A DNA stretch of 64,000 nt from Bradyrhizobium elkanii USDA 76 (GTDB lineage: Bacteria; Pseudomonadota; Alphaproteobacteria; Rhizobiales; Xanthobacteraceae), in assembly GCF_023278185.1 (NCBI RefSeq), contig NZ_CP066357.1, positions 338,732 through 402,731 of the forward strand, written 5' to 3'. Position 1 is the first letter of the stretch. Each line of letters opens with the position of its first letter. Shown in pieces: positions 1 to 9,702 of this stretch. Under the pieces are notes generated by a model. It ran no database searches. It had not been told where the DNA came from and saw only the letters and a list, made by a program, of their open reading frames with translations. Made by a program: the position numbers and the translations under genes.

Positions 1-227
1 CTGAGCGCGGCGCTGCGCGCCCCCTGTGGGATAGAAACGGGCAACCGCTAGACTGCGGCCGGAAGGGAGCGGCCGATACGATTTTGGTGGCACGTGACCC
101 CGTCAAAAAACCTGGTCCATGGGCTGTTGCGCACTTGAGAGTGGTGACGCCATCTCGGCGATCCCGTTTAGGAATTTGAATGAATTGCGCAGCCCAGCCC
201 TTCCGCCGGAGTCAGGAGGAGCTACAG

Positions 228-1592
228 ATGAATCCCAAAAGATCGAAGTCGAAGGACGGCGGTAAGATGCCGATGGTGCACCCGAACGCGGCTGCCATCG
301 ACGTTGGCGCCACCATGCATATGGCGGCCGTTAGGGCAGATCGCGCACCGGAGCCAGTCCACAGTTTCGGTACCTTCACGGCCGATCTGCATCGGCTGGT
401 CGACTGGTTTACGGAATGCGGCGTCGAGACCGTCGTCATGGAATCGACCAGCGTCTACTGGATTCCAATTTTCGAGCTTCTCGATGCCCGGGGATTTACG
501 GTGTTTCTTGTCAACGCGCGCGATGCCAAGCACGTGCCGGGGCGTAAGACCGATGTCAGCGACGCGCAATGGCTGCAGCGGCTCCATTCATTCGGGTTGC
601 TGCGGGCCAGCTTTCAGCCCAAAGGGCAGATTGCCGAGCTGCGAGCCTACGTGCGTCAGCGCGAGCGTCTGCTGGAGTACGCGGCCTCACACATCCAGCA
701 TATGCAGAAGGCCTTGACGGAGATGAATCTTCAGCTCCACCACGTCGTCGCCGACATCACCGGCGCGACCGGCCTGCGTATCATACGCGCGATCCTTGCC
801 GGCGAGCGCGATCCCGAGGCGCTGGCGTGCTTGCGCCATTACAGTTGCCACTCCAGTGCCGAGACGATTGCGAAGGCGCTCACCGGGAGCTACCGCGCCG
901 AGCATCTGTTTGCGCTCGAGCAGGCACTTGCGCTTTACGACACCTACCACGAGAAGGCATCTGCCTGCGACGCCCGGATCGAAGCCGTGTTGAAGGAACT
1001 GAGCAACCATCGCGGTCGTGGTCATGGACCAGCACCGCCGGCCTCGCTGCGTCGGAACGCTCTAGCTTTCGACGTCCGCGAGGCGCTATTCGCGTTGCTG
1101 GGAAAAGACATCACCACGATCGACGGCCTCGGTCCTTACCTCTCGCTGAAGCTGATCGCTGAATGCGGTGACGACCTCTCCTCGTGGCCAAGTGCAAAGC
1201 ATTTTACCTCCTGGCTAGGACTGGCGCCGAGCAACAAGGTCTCCGGCGGCAAAAGGCTCTCGTCCCGAACGTGCCGATCCGGCGGCCGGGCGGCGGCGCT
1301 TCTGCGCCTTGCTGCCGTCACCGTCGGACGCACCAATACTGCGCTCGGCGCCTTTTACAGGCGACTTTCATCGCGCATCGGTAAGGCGAAGGCAGTGACC
1401 GCCACGGCCCGCAAGATCGCAGTTCTGTTCTACAATGCTGTGCGATACGGAATGGACTATGTCGATCCCGGGGCCTCGTCGTACGAGACGCGCTACCGGA
1501 CGCGAGTGGTCAACAATTTGCATCGGCGTGCCAAGGCATTCGGCTTCGTTCTCCAGCCCTTGGAGCCGAACGTCGGCGATGCTGTTTCTTAG
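228..1592 (+). CDS. IS110-family transposase (intact)
   Basis: A DEDD-type IS110-family transposase of about 454 residues. The N-terminal RuvC-like domain begins AAIDVGATMHMAAV, with further acidic positions in VVMESTSVYW and GRKTDVSDAQW. The C-terminal IS116/IS110/IS902 domain carries TTIDGLGPYLSLKLIAECGD and the serine-containing FTSWLGLAPSN. These enzymes excise and insert a circular intermediate without DDE chemistry. I start at 228 because AGGAGGA lies 7 nt upstream; the frame is open back to 180. It is oriented towards the remnant of an IS3 orfA and its stop lies about 5 nt from where that homology ends, so the element probably landed in that IS3. No flanking repeats could be fixed. Confidence 0.9.
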   Translation: MNPKRSKSKDGGKMPMVHPNAAAIDVGATMHMAAVRADRAPEPVHSFGTFTADLHRLVDWFTECGVETVVMESTSVYWIPIFELLDARGFTVFLVNARDAKHVPGRKTDVSDAQWLQRLHSFGLLRASFQPKGQIAELRAYVRQRERLLEYAASHIQHMQKALTEMNLQLHHVVADITGATGLRIIRAILAGERDPEALACLRHYSCHSSAETIAKALTGSYRAEHLFALEQALALYDTYHEKASACDARIEAVLKELSNHRGRGHGPAPPASLRRNALAFDVREALFALLGKDITTIDGLGPYLSLKLIAECGDDLSSWPSAKHFTSWLGLAPSNKVSGGKRLSSRTCRSGGRAAALLRLAAVTVGRTNTALGAFYRRLSSRIGKAKAVTATARKIAVLFYNAVRYGMDYVDPGASSYETRYRTRVVNNLHRRAKAFGFVLQPLEPNVGDAVS

Positions 1593-1852
1593 GAATCGTT
1601 CTCCAGCGTAAGTTCTCCGATCTTGGCGTGCAGCGACTTCACATCGACCGCGGGCACCGCCGTCGCGGGGCTCCCCGTGCCGAACACGTCAGAAGCCCCG
1701 CCCTCAAGCTGGGCTTTCCAGGCCGTCACCTGATTGGTGTGGACGTCGAAATGCTCGGCCAATTGGGCCAGCGTCCGATCGCCCTTGACGGCGGCAAGCG
1801 CCACCTTCGCCTTGAAGGCCGGGCTGTGATTCCGGCGCGGTGGTCTGTTCAT
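1589..1852 (-). pseudogene. IS3-family orfA, 5' part
   Basis: The reading begins MNRPPRRNHSPAFKAKVALA and continues into the helix-turn-helix ELAEHFDVHTNQVTAWKAQL-type region. It follows the IS3 orfA pattern until LTLEND, after which it runs into IS110 sequence and stops. The leucine-zipper tail and orfB that should follow are missing here. An orfB piece on the same strand at 2044-2345 could belong to the same kind of element, but on the wrong side for simple continuity, so rearrangement is needed. Confidence 0.75.
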
Positions 1853-1944
1853 GGTCTCTCCTGTTCGCGGCAATCATCGCCGCTTTCAGGCAAAAACTCC
1901 ACTTATCGCCCTGTTCAAATTTGCGGAGCCGGCTCTAACCGCCC

Positions 1945-2012
1945 GGAGTTGAAGCCGGTCAACTCTGGGGCCGCAGCCATCGACATTGGTTCGAAGATGC
2001 ACATTGTACCGC
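1945..2012 (+). pseudogene. IS110-family N-terminal scrap
   Basis: A short plus-strand stretch encodes NSGAAAIDIGSKMHIV, matching the start of IS110 transposases (compare AAIDVGATMHM in the intact gene at 228-1592). Homology is lost at about 2012, where IS3 orfB sequence on the other strand begins. Confidence 0.5.
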
Positions 2013-2043
2013 CCCGGGTTTGCCGGAGGCAATTTGGTTTAAG

Positions 2044-2345
2044 TTATGCCGCCATGGCCGATTGTTCCAGCATTGCGTAGTAGCGTTGCTCGGCTTCGGC
2101 CGGCGGGATGTTTGGGCTCCAGGAGCCGTCGGTTTTTGAACCAATCGACCCATTCGAGAGTGGCGAACTCGACGGCCTCGAAGCTGCGCCATAGCCCGCG
2201 CCGATGGATCACCTCGGCCTTGTAGAGACCGTTGATGGTTTCGGCGCGAGCGTTGTCATAGGAATCTCCGACACTGCCGACAGAGGGCTCGACGCCAGCT
2301 TCAGCCAGGCGCTCGGTGTACTTAATGGATACGTATTTGGGCGGA
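2044..2345 (-). pseudogene. IS3-family orfB, C-terminal end, frameshifted
   Basis: This is the end of an IS3 rve-type transposase, with the terminal part of the catalytic core (VGDSYDNARAETINGLYKAE) including the last acidic residue of the DDE triad (E in NARAETING). A small deletion after NRRLLEP shifts the frame. The expected tail, IPPAEAEQRYYAMLEQSAMA, then reads in another frame to a stop at 2044. Upstream it joins IS30 sequence at about 2350-2380, so only the last third survives. Confidence 0.75.
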
Positions 2346-2379
2346 TTCAATCGGTCGTCGCAACACCAATTATTTTCAC

Positions 2380-2740
2380 TCATGACAGCAGTTCGTCAAG
2401 CGCCTCCGCTGGCGTTTTCCAGCCTAGTGTCTTTCTCGGTCGGGCATTGAGGGCCGCCGCCACAGCGGATATTTCGTCGGCGCTGTGGATGCTCAGGTCT
2501 GTGCCTTTCGGGAAGTACTGCCGCAGCAACCCGTTGGTGTTCTCGTTAGTGCCGCGCTGCCAAGGGCTTTGCGGGTCGCAGAAGTAGACCTGGATACCCG
2601 CATCGATCTTGAGACGATCGTGCTGAGCCATTTCGGCTCCCTGATCCCAAGTCAGCGATCGACGCAGTTCTTCGGGTAAGGTGATGACGGTGCGCGTGAT
2701 CGCATCGCGCACGGCTTCAACGGCAGCGAACTCACCAGCA
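2380..2740 (-). pseudogene. IS30-family transposase, C-terminal part
   Basis: This is the C-terminal DDE half of an IS30 transposase: TWDQGAEMAQH holds the second Asp and GTNENTNGLLRQYFPKGTDLS holds the final Glu. The reading then ends normally with the TPAEALDELLS tail. The N-terminal DNA-binding part and the first catalytic Asp are absent because the gene is cut at about 2740, where plus-strand IS3 sequence starts. Confidence 0.8.
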
Positions 2741-2779
2741 ACGCCATTCTTGCATGGGCGGATCACAGCCATGTCGCAT

Positions 2780-2830
2780 GGCACTACATCGCGCCGGGCA
2801 AGCCCATGCAGAACGCCTTCATCGAGAGCG
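2780..2830 (+). pseudogene. IS3-family orfB fragment, left of an IS110 insertion
   Basis: The plus strand encodes HYIAPGKPMQNAFIES, the conserved stretch before FNGRLRDE in IS3 orfB. The missing continuation is found at 4172-4446, on the far side of the intact IS110 at 3078-4097. The two pieces are one gene split by that insertion. Confidence 0.75.
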
Positions 2831-4171
2831 GCCCCGCGGATGCAAGGGATTTCAGCAGCACTTTGGATTCCGGTCGGGTGCGTTCATGTATCCGGCCTGT
2901 TAGTGCGACCGATGCCATGGCCGCTGGCCCTGATGGAGATCGCGGATCGAGGCCTCATCAACGGGTCGCGCTTGTTGCGCTTAAAGCTCTTCGGGCTTGC
3001 TCGATCCCCAGCTCCGCCGGTGTCCATCATGCTGTCATTTGCCCTCACACCATAAGGTGGCCAACATACGCGGAAAGTCAGGCCGCGAGCTTAGGCCGAT
3101 AGAATTCCCCGGTCGTCAGAGCCCAGACGATCCGGGCCAACTTGTTGGCAACGGCGATGGCGACGACCATCGGCCGACGCCGTTCAAGCAGGGCTTCGAT
3201 CCAGCCGCCTCCAACCCGGGAGCGAGCCTTTGGGTACCGAACGACGTTACGTGCCCCGATGACAAGCAAGTGCCTGAGATAGGAATCGCCCTGTTTCGTA
3301 ATCCGGCCGAGCCGATCCTTCCCGCCGGTGGAATTCTGCTTAGGCGTCAGGCCAAGCCAGGCCGCGAACTCCCGCCCGGAGCGGAACATTGTTGCGTCCG
3401 GTACGGTCGCGGCGAGAGCCGTGGCCGTTATGGGACCGATCCCGGGAATTGTGGACAGCAACTTCGCCATCGGATTTACTCGCTGGATCTGAGCTATCTC
3501 GCGCTCGATGGCCTCGACCTGCCGGTCCAATTCCTTCAGTTGGTTCACAAGGACGGCTAGTGCGATACGGGCGTGGGCCGGTAGCGTCAGTTCCTCGTCA
3601 TCCAACAAGTCCACCAGACCATCCACCCGTTGCCGGCCTTGCCCGACAATGATTCCGAACTCAGCAAAGTGAGCCCGAATCGCGCAGGCTGTCATGGTTC
3701 GTTGGCGGACCAACAAGCCTCTTGCACGATGAAGCATCAAGAAGCCCTGGTTCTCAACGCTCTTGATTGGAACGAACCGCATATTGGGACGGGTGACCGC
3801 TTCGCAGATCGCGGCCGCGTCAGCGGCGTCATTCTTGGCTCCTCTTCGTAGGTAGGGTTTAACATAGGCTGGCGGGATCAATCTCACATCGTGTCCAAAC
3901 TGCCGAATCTCCCGCGCCCAGTGGTGAGCAGTCGCACAGGCCTCAATGCCGACTAGGCAAGGTGCGAGCGAGGAGAAGAACGACACGATCTCGCCTCGCC
4001 GGAGGCGTTGGCGACCGGCCACTTGGCCTTGGCCATCAACTGCATGGATGTGAAATACGTGCTTCGAAATATCCAACCCAATTGTCGCGATTTCCATGGT
4101 GAATTGCTCCTGTTAGCGGGTTCGTCCATCGCCAGTATATCGCCGGCGCCGAGGGAGCGGGGCCGTCTTCC
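2831..4171. mobile_element. IS110-family element inserted in an IS3 orfB
   Basis: The limits are inferred from the interrupted orfB: the coding sequence breaks after ATCGAGAGC at about 2830 and resumes at about 4172 with ATCAACGGCC, giving an element of about 1.34 kb. It carries one transposase on the minus strand and about 250 bp of noncoding sequence at the left. As usual for IS110, no terminal inverted repeats are evident. Confidence 0.65.
3078..4097 (-). CDS. IS110-family transposase (intact, 339 aa)
   Basis: The protein starts MEIATIGLDISKHVFHIHAV. It has the DEDD residues in GLDISK, VGIEAC and KNDAADAAAI, the mid-region coiled coil, and the C-terminal transposase_20 motif STIPGIGPITATALAA followed by FAAWLGLTPKQNSTGGK. 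Length and motif order are those of a functional enzyme of the family. It resembles the 4536-5579 transposase in architecture but the two proteins are clearly divergent (for example HVFHIHAVDGQG against HVFQVHGADAEG). GAGCAATT lies upstream of the start, a weak ribosome site. Confidence 0.92.
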   Translation of the reverse strand: MEIATIGLDISKHVFHIHAVDGQGQVAGRQRLRRGEIVSFFSSLAPCLVGIEACATAHHWAREIRQFGHDVRLIPPAYVKPYLRRGAKNDAADAAAICEAVTRPNMRFVPIKSVENQGFLMLHRARGLLVRQRTMTACAIRAHFAEFGIIVGQGRQRVDGLVDLLDDEELTLPAHARIALAVLVNQLKELDRQVEAIEREIAQIQRVNPMAKLLSTIPGIGPITATALAATVPDATMFRSGREFAAWLGLTPKQNSTGGKDRLGRITKQGDSYLRHLLVIGARNVVRYPKARSRVGGGWIEALLERRRPMVVAIAVANKLARIVWALTTGEFYRPKLAA

Positions 4172-4446
4172 CCATCAACGGCCGGCTGCGGGATGAGCTG
4201 TTGAACGAGACGTTGTTCACGTCACTGGCCCAGGCCCGCGTCACACTTGGATACTGGCGGGCCGATTACAACGACAGAAGACCACACTCGCAGCTCGGAT
4301 GGAGAACCCCGTCCGAGTTCGCGATGACCTGCCACCCGCGCCGGGATCTGGCGCTGCGCTATGCTGAAGGCTCCGCGCCAGCCCCCGTCGCTGCCACCGC
4401 CCAACCGGGCAAATCCAACGGCAAGGGCGAACTCAGAATTGGATAA
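4172..4446 (+). pseudogene. IS3-family orfB C-terminal fragment, right of the IS110 insertion
   Basis: The reading INGRLRDELLNETLF continues the orfB interrupted at 2830. It ends with the usual DYNDRRPHSQLGWRTPSEFA motif and a proline/alanine tail, finishing QPGKSNGKGELRIG. A second, decayed copy of this same 3' end is present at 41935-42040. Confidence 0.85.
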
Positions 4447-4535
4447 AACTTGATGTGGTGGAACGGCCCGCTCCAACAGCATCAAAGTGCTAGAACGTGG
4501 TCGTTGTTCGAACGCCACAAAGGAGGGACCGTTCC

Positions 4536-5579
4536 GTGAAACAGGTTATCACCATCGGGCTGGATCTGGCCAAGCACGTTTTCCAGGTTCACGGGGCGGA
4601 TGCCGAGGGCTCACCCGTGTTCAACCGGAAGCTACGGCGCAGCGAAGTTCTGCGTTTCTTTGAGAAGCTGCCAGCATGCCTGGTGGGGATGGAAGCATGC
4701 GGTAGCGCCCACTATTGGGCGCGCGAGATCGCAGCTCTCGGTCATGAGGTCCGGCTCATTCCGCCGGCTTATGTCAAACCCTTCGTCAAGCGTGGCAAGA
4801 CGGATGCGGCGGACGCTGAGGCCATCAGCGAAGCGGTGACCCGAAAGACCATGCGCTTCGTGCCGATTAAGACGGCTGAGCAACAGGCTGCCGCGATGGT
4901 GCTGAAGACCCGCGCTCTTCTAGTGCGGCAGCGAACGCAGTCGGTCAACGCGTTGCGCGCGCATCTGGCAGAATTGGGGATCATCGCCACCGCCGGCCTG
5001 GCAAAGGTTGAGGCGCTGGTCGCAATCATACGGGATGAGACAGATGCACGCCTGCCCGCAGCAGCGCGCTTCGCGCTGATGGCTATTGCCGACGAGATTG
5101 AAGCTTCAGCCGACCAGATCGAGAGGCTCGAGCGCGCAATCGTCGCGGAGGCCAAGCACGACGAGGACATGCGTCGGTTGACCACGATCCCTGGCGTCGG
5201 CGCCATTACGGCGGCGACCATCAAAGCGCTTGTGCCGGATCCCGGCGGGTTCAAGTCGGCTCGCCACTTTGCCGCCTGGCTGGGATTGACGCCGCGGCCT
5301 CATTCAAGCGGAGGCAAAGAGCGGTTGGGACGAATATCGAAGATGGGAAATCCAGAACTCCGCTCTCTCCTCGTTGTCGGGGCAACGGCCGTCTTGCGGC
5401 TTGTCCGAAACGACGTTCGGGCGCGGCCGTGGCTGAAGGCGCTTCTCGCCAGACGCCCCTTCAAGGTTGCCGCCGTCGCGCAGGCCAATAAGACGGCGCG
5501 GATCATCTGGGCGCTCCTGAACAAGGGCGGAATTTATCGGCGTCCCGACCCATTGGCGATTGCCGCGGTGACGCAGTGA
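4536..5579 (+). CDS. IS110-family transposase (intact, 347 aa)
   Basis: A second full-length IS110 transposase. GLDLAKHVFQVHG, VGMEACGSAHYWAREI and KTDAADAEAISEAV carry the acidic catalytic residues. TTIPGVGAITAATIKA and FAAWLGLTPRPHSSGGK form the C-terminal domain, and the reading ends ALLNKGGIYRRPDPLA. I chose the GTG at 4536 because AAAGGAGGG precedes it by 7 nt; the open frame extends to 4497 without support. It follows the 3' end of an IS3 orfB by about 90 nt. Confidence 0.9.
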   Translation: MKQVITIGLDLAKHVFQVHGADAEGSPVFNRKLRRSEVLRFFEKLPACLVGMEACGSAHYWAREIAALGHEVRLIPPAYVKPFVKRGKTDAADAEAISEAVTRKTMRFVPIKTAEQQAAAMVLKTRALLVRQRTQSVNALRAHLAELGIIATAGLAKVEALVAIIRDETDARLPAAARFALMAIADEIEASADQIERLERAIVAEAKHDEDMRRLTTIPGVGAITAATIKALVPDPGGFKSARHFAAWLGLTPRPHSSGGKERLGRISKMGNPELRSLLVVGATAVLRLVRNDVRARPWLKALLARRPFKVAAVAQANKTARIIWALLNKGGIYRRPDPLAIAAVTQ

Positions 5580-5869
5580 CCGCCAAAACGATCTGACCGG
5601 CGCAGGCCGGCAGAGGGCGAGGTGCAACAACAGGCGATGAACCCATGGGACGAAATCCCGAAACGAGTGAAGCTACTGCCCCCAATGCGCTCAAGCGCGT
5701 AAACTTGATTTAGCTCCTCGTTCCGCGGATCTCATCGAGGCCAGCGGCCATATTGTGCCGCGCGCAAAGGCCGGACATATGACCGCACCGTTCCAATGTG
5801 TGAAATCGACTGAAAAAGCTCTTGCCTCGCGGGCCGTTCCACATATGGGGGCAAGGTCACCGCCAAAGC

Positions 5870-6384
5870 CAGATCGGCTCGAACGTTACGACTACGAATA
5901 TCGGCGCAATGGAACGGTCAACCTGTTCGTTCTCCTCGACGTGCATCGCCCATGGCGGAAGGTCAAGCTAACCGAGCGGCGAACGGCGAAAGACTATGCC
6001 CAATGCATGCGGGAACTCGTCGACATCCATTATCCCGATGCCGAGATCATCCGCGTCGTTCAGGACAATCTATCGACCCACTCAGCCGGCGCCCTGTATC
6101 AGACGTTCCCGCCCGCTGAAGCACGGCGTATCCTGCGGCGGATCGAGTTCCACTACACCCCCAAGCACGCAAGCTGGCTCAATATGGTCGAGATCGAGAT
6201 CGGCGTCTTGCGGGGACAGTGCCTCGACCGCAGGATCGACGACCCAAAGCGGCTGCGCCACGAAATCTCCGCCTGGGAACGGCAGAGAAACGCAGCACGC
6301 GCTCGCATCAAATGGATGTTCAGAACAGACAGGGCTCGCGCTAAAATGGGACGCGCCTACCCAGATACTGCCAAAGAGTCATAA
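5870..6384 (+). pseudogene. IS630-family transposase, C-terminal catalytic half
   Basis: This is the DDE half of an IS630/Tc1-like transposase: VQDNLSTH holds the second Asp and HYTPKHASWLNMVEIEIGVL holds the final Glu, followed by the usual short basic tail (ARIKWMFRTDRARAKMGRAYP). The N-terminal helix-turn-helix part and the first Asp are missing. The open frame reaches back to 5755, but residues before RLERYDYEYRRNGTVNLF do not fit the family, so the break is near 5870. The end of an IS701-type element follows 17 nt after the stop. Confidence 0.8.
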
Positions 6385-6415
6385 TCTCTGTGCAGAGGTA
6401 CTAGCACTACTTTGG

Positions 6416-8327
6416 GTGCGCCGGGAGACCGGCAAGGAGGAGATGGTGAAAGTCCATTGCGATGAAGGTGTAGCGAACCACATCGGCCCCGAGCCGTGCG
6501 CAGGCGTCCGCGAGGGTGTCGGCGAAGCGTCGGTAGGGGAGCATGCAGGCCAGCCATTGAGCCGCGAAACAGTGTTATCTCGGGAGCCGACGCTGTCCAA
6601 AGAGCGGAAGGCAACATGGATGAGTGCGCAATTGCGAGCACCCGTCCAACCCGGCGTGGTCGTAGACCCTGGCATGCATGGAAGCTCCTTGTACGGGAAC
6701 CGGGATATCTCCGGGTCGGCCATCTTCCTCCTCGGAGGAGGTGGTCCGCAGCGGGAAGGCGAGGAGCCGTAGCCGCTGATGCATGACACGGAGAAGTCTG
6801 ACTCTGGCATAGTAGCTGAGAAGCCGACGAACAAAGCTGGATTACTGGCGGCGGAGTGGGCGGAGCCAAGGCCGGGGACCAAGGGAAACGCGGAACAGCA
6901 GCGCATGCACCGGACACAGGGCCGGGCTCGCATGACCCAGTCGCTGGACCGCGTACGGACAGCCGCAAGGCTGAGGAAGAAGGACCGGTTCACCGCGCTC
7001 TTTCACCACATCAATGTCGATACACTGCGGGCGGCGTTCTTTGCGCTCAGGCGTAGGGCTGCTCCCGGAGTGGATGGCATGACGTGGCAGGACTACGAGG
7101 AAGATCTCGAGCCCCGGCTCGCCGATCTGCACAAACGGGTCCAACGAGGAACGTACCGCCCGCAACCGTCTCGCCGGACGTACATACCAAAAGCAGACGG
7201 CAAGCAGCGTCCGTTAGCGATCGCGGCTCTCGAAGACAAAATCGTCCAGGGGGCCACCGTCATCGTGCTCAACGCCATCTACGAAGGAGACTTCTGTGGC
7301 TTTTCCTACGGGTTTCGGCCCGGCAGAGGACCACATGATGCGTTGGACGCGCTCTGCACAGCGATCGAGACGCGGCAGGTGAACTGGATCATTGACGCCG
7401 ACATCCAAAATTTCTTTGGCGCAGTCAGTCAACCTTGGCTGGTTCGCTTCTTGGAACATAGGATCGGCGACAAGCGCATCATCCGCCTCATTCAGAAATG
7501 GCTGAAGGCGGGTATTCTCGAAGACGGCGTCGTAACCGCTGATGACAGGGGAACGGGTCAAGGTTCGGTGATTTCACCGCTCCTTGGCAACATCTACCTG
7601 CACTACGCTCTCGACCTGTGGGCCAAACGCTGGCGACAGCGCGAGGTCTCCGGCGGCATGATCATCGTGCGTTACGCGGACGATGTAGTAGTCGGCTTTG
7701 AGCGCGAGGATGACGCACGTCGTTTCCTTGACGCGATGCGCGCGAGACTGGAGGAGTTCGAGCTGACGCTCCATCCGGCCAAGACCCGCCTGATTGAGTT
7801 TGGTCGCCATGCGGCGGCTCAACGCAAGCAGCGCGGACTCGGAAAGCCGGAAACCTTTGCGTTCATGGGGTTCACGTTTATCTGCGGCAAATCACGCCGA
7901 GGGCGCTTCCAGCTTCAACGGAAGACCCGTGGCGACCGCATGCGAACCAAACTCCGCGAAATCAAGGAGGAGCTGAGGCGCCGAATGCACTGGCCGATCC
8001 CTGCACAGGGGAGATGGCTGAGGCAGGTCTTGACCGGCCACTTTGCGTACTTTGCTGTTCCGACGAATGGCCGAGCGCTCAATGCGTTTCGGTTCTACCT
8101 GACCGATCTCTGGAGGCGTACGCTTCGGCGGCGCAGTCAGCGGACCTGTCTGACCTGGGATCGCATAACGCAGATCACCGACGACTGGCTTCCCAAGGCT
8201 CGCATCCTTCATCCATGGCCGAAGCTGCGCTTCGCCGTCAAACACCCGAGGTAGGAGCCCGGTGCCTTAATTGGGCTCGCCGGGATCTGCGCGGGGGGCG
8301 CCCAGTGATGGGTGTCCCTACCGCGAA
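6416..8327 (+). ncRNA. Group II intron (retroelement), about 1.9 kb
   Basis: The 5' end GTGCGCC at 6416 fits the GUGYG consensus. About 360 nt of structured RNA follow (domains I-III, including AAGGAGGAGATGGTGAAAGTCC), then the intron-encoded reverse transcriptase in domain IV. After its stop come a domain V-like hairpin starting GAGCCCGGTGCC (about 8259-8292) and a domain VI-like hairpin ending near CTACCGCGAA. The 3' boundary is set from the interrupted host element and is exact to one or two bases. The host is an IS701 terminal repeat, so the intron moves whenever that IS moves. Confidence 0.85.
6779..8254 (+). CDS. ltrA: Group II intron reverse transcriptase/maturase
   Basis: An intron-encoded protein of 491 residues. 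The N-terminal part has APGVDGMTWQDYEEDL. The reverse transcriptase blocks follow, with KQRPLAIAALEDKIVQ, FSYGFRPGRGPHDAL, GTGQGSVISPLLGNIYLHYALD and the catalytic YADD in IIVRYADDVVVGF. A maturase (X) domain follows, with RRMHWPIPAQGRWLRQVLTG and the tail LTDLWRRTLRRRSQ. I see no H-N-H endonuclease domain. The start at 6779 keeps the DTEKSDSGIVAEKPTNKAG-type leader common in this group. It appears intact and assists splicing and retrohoming of its own intron. Confidence 0.93.
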   Translation: MHDTEKSDSGIVAEKPTNKAGLLAAEWAEPRPGTKGNAEQQRMHRTQGRARMTQSLDRVRTAARLRKKDRFTALFHHINVDTLRAAFFALRRRAAPGVDGMTWQDYEEDLEPRLADLHKRVQRGTYRPQPSRRTYIPKADGKQRPLAIAALEDKIVQGATVIVLNAIYEGDFCGFSYGFRPGRGPHDALDALCTAIETRQVNWIIDADIQNFFGAVSQPWLVRFLEHRIGDKRIIRLIQKWLKAGILEDGVVTADDRGTGQGSVISPLLGNIYLHYALDLWAKRWRQREVSGGMIIVRYADDVVVGFEREDDARRFLDAMRARLEEFELTLHPAKTRLIEFGRHAAAQRKQRGLGKPETFAFMGFTFICGKSRRGRFQLQRKTRGDRMRTKLREIKEELRRRMHWPIPAQGRWLRQVLTGHFAYFAVPTNGRALNAFRFYLTDLWRRTLRRRSQRTCLTWDRITQITDDWLPKARILHPWPKLRFAVKHPR

Positions 8328-8352
8328 CAGAATGTGTTTTGGCCGCTGTTTT

Positions 8353-9702
8353 TCAAGGATTTGCTTTCGGCAATATGGGCATTGCTGAGGCGGCGGCCGA
8401 AGGATGAGATCGACGATGGCGTGGCGTACGGCGGGCATGGTTGGTTGAGGCGGAGGCCCGTTGATTCTTTTTTTTCCGCCCCGCGTATGCGAGGCGACGA
8501 TGTTGCAGGAAGGCGTAGGCAATCATTGTCATAAGGGCGTGGCGATGAAGACCTTGCCATGATCGCCCTTCGAAGTGATCAAGTCCAAGCTCCTCCTTCA
8601 ACTGTTGATGCGCCTGCTCACAAATCCACCGTGCCTTGATGGTGGCGGCCAGCGTGCGCAGATCCGTCGTCGCCGGAAGATTGGCGAGATAGTATTTCCT
8701 CTCCCCGGAGGCACGTTGCTCGCCAATGAGCCAGGCTTCGTCGCCTGGGAGATGCTGCTGACCTTTATCCCATATCCGCTGCGGAGGGCCGTCGGCGGTG
8801 CGGACACGGAGAGCAGCAAATCGGGCTTTGAGCCGACCTTTCGTCCCGCTACGCCAACTCACGGTTTTCCATTTGGCGCTGGCCAGCATTTGTTCTGCCG
8901 CAATCGATAAGATATCGGGCACGTGGTGCTTTCGTGGTTTGCCACGGACTTTGGTGATCGGCCAAATGAGCTTCACATCGACGGGATACACTTTCTGGTG
9001 CCGAGGGATACCGACCGCCCAGGCCAGCCCGCGCTCTGTTAGCCCTTGTCGAAACGGTGCGCTGAGGCCGTATCCTGCATCCGCCAGCACACATCCAAAG
9101 CGCATGTTGGCTGCCATCGCGCGGTCAATCTCGGCCAAAGCGATCTCCGGCTTGGACCGTGGCGTTCGGTGTTCGACTGGCACGCGAGCGCGCTTCAAAC
9201 GGGGCATGTCGCTTGTCCAGCTGTCAGGCAGAAAGAGACGTAACGCGACCATCACTGGCACTTCGCCGCGCGCAAGCGTTAAAGACACCAGCGTTTGGCA
9301 ATTTGCAGTTTTACCGAGAGCCGATGCGTATTGCGCCGCAACACCGACCGATCGCTCACCCTTCTTCGGCAGTGAGGTGTCATCAATAACCAGCACCGCA
9401 TCCCTGCCGCCGACAAGTCGGTCCGCCTGATTGAGCAGTTCTGTCTCCAGCGGCGTCGCGTCCCAGACACCGTCCGCAATGAAATGGTGCAACTGGTCGT
9501 AGTTGCTCGTGGCAAGGCGTTCCGCCATCGGCTGAACGCTCTTGCGATCGCCAGGACCGATCAATCCCGCAACATACAGAGGACACATCCGCTGCCGGGT
9601 CTTATGACCCAGCCGGTCCAAGAACGGCATCAGCCAGCGTTCGAGTTCGTCTTCCCATCCCGGCATGGTCAGCCCTCCAAGAGCCGACCACCCATGAATC
9701 AT
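8353..9702 (-). CDS. IS701-family transposase with a C-terminal frame slip
   Basis: A DDE transposase of the IS701 (IS4-like) group: AVLVIDDTSLPKKGERSVGVA has the first Asp, VLADAGYGLSAPFRQGL the second, and QAHQQLKEELGLDHFEGRSW the Glu. The catalytic part is whole. Near the end an A8 run (T8 on plus, 8467-8474) shifts the frame. The natural tail, read in another frame, is GPPPQPTMPAVRHAIVDL then CPYCRK, a Cys-pair ending, but the main frame instead gives a basic nonsense tail to 8353. Either slippage restores it or the copy is crippled. Confidence 0.85.
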   Translation of the reverse strand: MIHGWSALGGLTMPGWEDELERWLMPFLDRLGHKTRQRMCPLYVAGLIGPGDRKSVQPMAERLATSNYDQLHHFIADGVWDATPLETELLNQADRLVGGRDAVLVIDDTSLPKKGERSVGVAAQYASALGKTANCQTLVSLTLARGEVPVMVALRLFLPDSWTSDMPRLKRARVPVEHRTPRSKPEIALAEIDRAMAANMRFGCVLADAGYGLSAPFRQGLTERGLAWAVGIPRHQKVYPVDVKLIWPITKVRGKPRKHHVPDILSIAAEQMLASAKWKTVSWRSGTKGRLKARFAALRVRTADGPPQRIWDKGQQHLPGDEAWLIGEQRASGERKYYLANLPATTDLRTLAATIKARWICEQAHQQLKEELGLDHFEGRSWQGLHRHALMTMIAYAFLQHRRLAYAGRKKKNQRASASTNHARRTPRHRRSHPSAAASAMPILPKANP